64,000 bases of DNA. Source: an uncultured Dorea sp. GTDB taxonomy: Bacteria; Bacillota; Clostridia; Lachnospirales; Lachnospiraceae. A model generated the notes under the pieces. That model was not told the origin of the DNA. It searched no databases and was given only the letters and a program-made list of their open reading frames with translations. The stretch is taken from the NCBI GenBank assembly GCA_910586965.1, contig CAJUMF010000011.1, positions 1 through 64,000 on the forward strand, in the 5' to 3' direction. Positions within the stretch are counted from its first letter, which is position 1; every line of letters begins with the position of its first letter. Positions 63,200-64,000 of this stretch are shown piece by piece. The position numbers and the translations under genes were made by a program.

Positions 63200-63730
63200 T
63201 TACATCACCCTCTGCTTTTTCGCCTCCTCCACCAGATACCCTTTCTCCCGCAGCACATCCTCGATGCCGTTAAGAATCTCTTCATTCTCCGCCTCAACGG
63301 TATGATAATGATAATTCGAAGTGATATTTTTAAGAGGGCTTGACTTCCCAAGCCGGATATTTTCGATAAACTCCGTCACCTTCTTCCGGGAGTTGATGTC
63401 AAGGCGCGCCTCCATCCGCCCGTAAACCCGGTGGTTAATCATGACGTTCACCACTTTCCCGCCAAGGTCAACAATCGCACACAGCTCGTCCTCCATCTGC
63501 TCATCCGTATGGCTCACCTTGAACACCCGCTGCACTGCATGAGGAGTATTCACGATATATCCCCGGTTCGTAGCGATAATGTCGATTCCCGCCTCGCGGA
63601 TGAGCGCCATATCCTGCACGATCACCTGGCGGCTCACATCGCAGAGCCTTGCCAGCTCTTTCGCCGGAACCGGCTCCCTGCTCTCACGGATGAGCCGGAC
63701 AATCTCCCGTCTCCGTTCCACTTTCGTCAT
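63200..63730 (-). CDS. niaR: NiaR transcriptional repressor
   Basis: The 176-residue protein has an N-terminal HTH_11 domain (RREIVRLIRESREPVPAKELARLCDVSRQVIVQDMALIREAG) and a C-terminal 3H domain with the His residues (VSHTD, MINHRVYG, YHYHTVE) that bind a metal. NiaR represses NAD synthesis and niacin uptake genes when nicotinic acid is plentiful. It follows nadC by 15 bases, as in many Firmicutes. Confidence 0.92.
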   Translation of the reverse strand: MTKVERRREIVRLIRESREPVPAKELARLCDVSRQVIVQDMALIREAGIDIIATNRGYIVNTPHAVQRVFKVSHTDEQMEDELCAIVDLGGKVVNVMINHRVYGRMEARLDINSRKKVTEFIENIRLGKSSPLKNITSNYHYHTVEAENEEILNGIEDVLREKGYLVEEAKKQRVM

Positions 63731-63745
63731 AGAGCTCCCCCTTCC

Positions 63746-64000
63746 TTAAACCGCATGAAGATTTTTCAGCGAAATATCCAGTATCGGCGCAGAGTGGGTC
63801 AGCGCCCCGCTGGAAATATAATCAACCCCGAGGGAAGTAAGCCTTTCAATATTTTCCTTCGTCACATTTCCCGAGCACTCCGTCTCAGCCCGCCCGTCAA
63901 TCAGCGCAATAGCCTTACGCATCTCCTCCGGCGGCATATTGTCGAGCATGATAATGTCTGCGCCCGCCTCCACGGCCTCTTTCACCATGTCAAGGTTCTC
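63746..64000 (-). CDS. nadC: Quinolinate phosphoribosyltransferase (nadC), 3' part
   Basis: Only the last 84 codons lie in the window; the gene continues past the right edge. The segment [20 protein letters not shown], then [42 protein letters not shown] is the C-terminal phosphate-binding part of NadC, which turns quinolinate and PRPP into nicotinate mononucleotide. The stop is followed by niaR. Confidence 0.94.
   Translation of the reverse strand, partial: ENLDMVKEAVEAGADIIMLDNMPPEEMRKAIALIDGRAETECSGNVTKENIERLTSLGVDYISSGALTHSAPILDISLKNLHAV

Noticed and set aside
1..64000. CRISPR arrays, rRNA and tRNA genes
   Set aside because: No regularly spaced repeats, rRNA-like stretches or convincing tRNA cloverleaf were seen by eye on either strand.

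Overview
The window looks like chromosomal DNA from an anaerobic, spore-forming Clostridia, most likely a Lachnospiraceae gut commensal. The evidence is a complete spoIIA-sigF-spoVA block, a CD1871A-type redox cassette, strong AGGAGG ribosome binding sites, a T-box in front of valS, and carbohydrate ABC transporter operons. Almost every gene is on the minus strand. I see no rRNA, tRNA or CRISPR array.

Layout. (1) 371-16880 is one AT-rich, tightly packed minus-strand glycan operon. In transcription order it encodes an FrhB/SGNH/CitC-like fusion, a propeller-like protein, a sugar epimerase, a pyruvyltransferase, a GT2 glycosyltransferase, UDP-galactopyranose mutase, a radical SAM protein, four more GT2 enzymes and UDP-glucose dehydrogenase. 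It has no flippase, polymerase or priming transferase. (2) 17018-19727 is a three-gene secreted or surface protein operon with two paralogous exported proteins around a membrane-anchored one. (3) 19791-21556 holds an intact TnpB homologue whose RuvC active-site residues are replaced, a candidate guide RNA at its 3' end, and a sigma-A promoter framed by 26-bp inverted repeats that looks like an invertible promoter. (4) 21739-30738 is a sugar-utilisation locus: a YesL-like protein, GH32, GH116, an ABC importer and a LacI regulator with two matching operators. (5) 30807-41354 is housekeeping and transport: an SfsA-MutY fusion, a small alarmone synthetase, CobO, a PfoR-like EIIC protein, a MacB-like ABC system with an exported partner, and a Na/Pi cotransporter. 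(6) 41433-46080 is the sporulation block. (7) 46157-54376 is a T-box-valS-LTA synthase-like-folC-orf44-TPR operon. (8) 54465-62604 is mixed: a rhodanese lipoprotein, a polysaccharide deacetylase flanked by two relics of the same ATPase gene, an MNT/HEPN pair, a TlpA/CD1871A/ferredoxin cassette, a transglutaminase lipoprotein and a broken MATE gene. (9) 62698-64000 holds a MarR regulator with its operator, then niaR and the 3' end of nadC.

The most unusual part is 17018-21556. A nuclease-dead TnpB-like protein, a probable guide RNA and a surface-protein operon lie head to tail on the minus strand, just past a probable promoter switch. If the switch inverts, one promoter would drive all of them. 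This would be an RNA-guided regulator coupled to phase-variable surface expression. That is an inference to be tested; the residue substitutions, the repeats and the promoter hexamers are directly visible.
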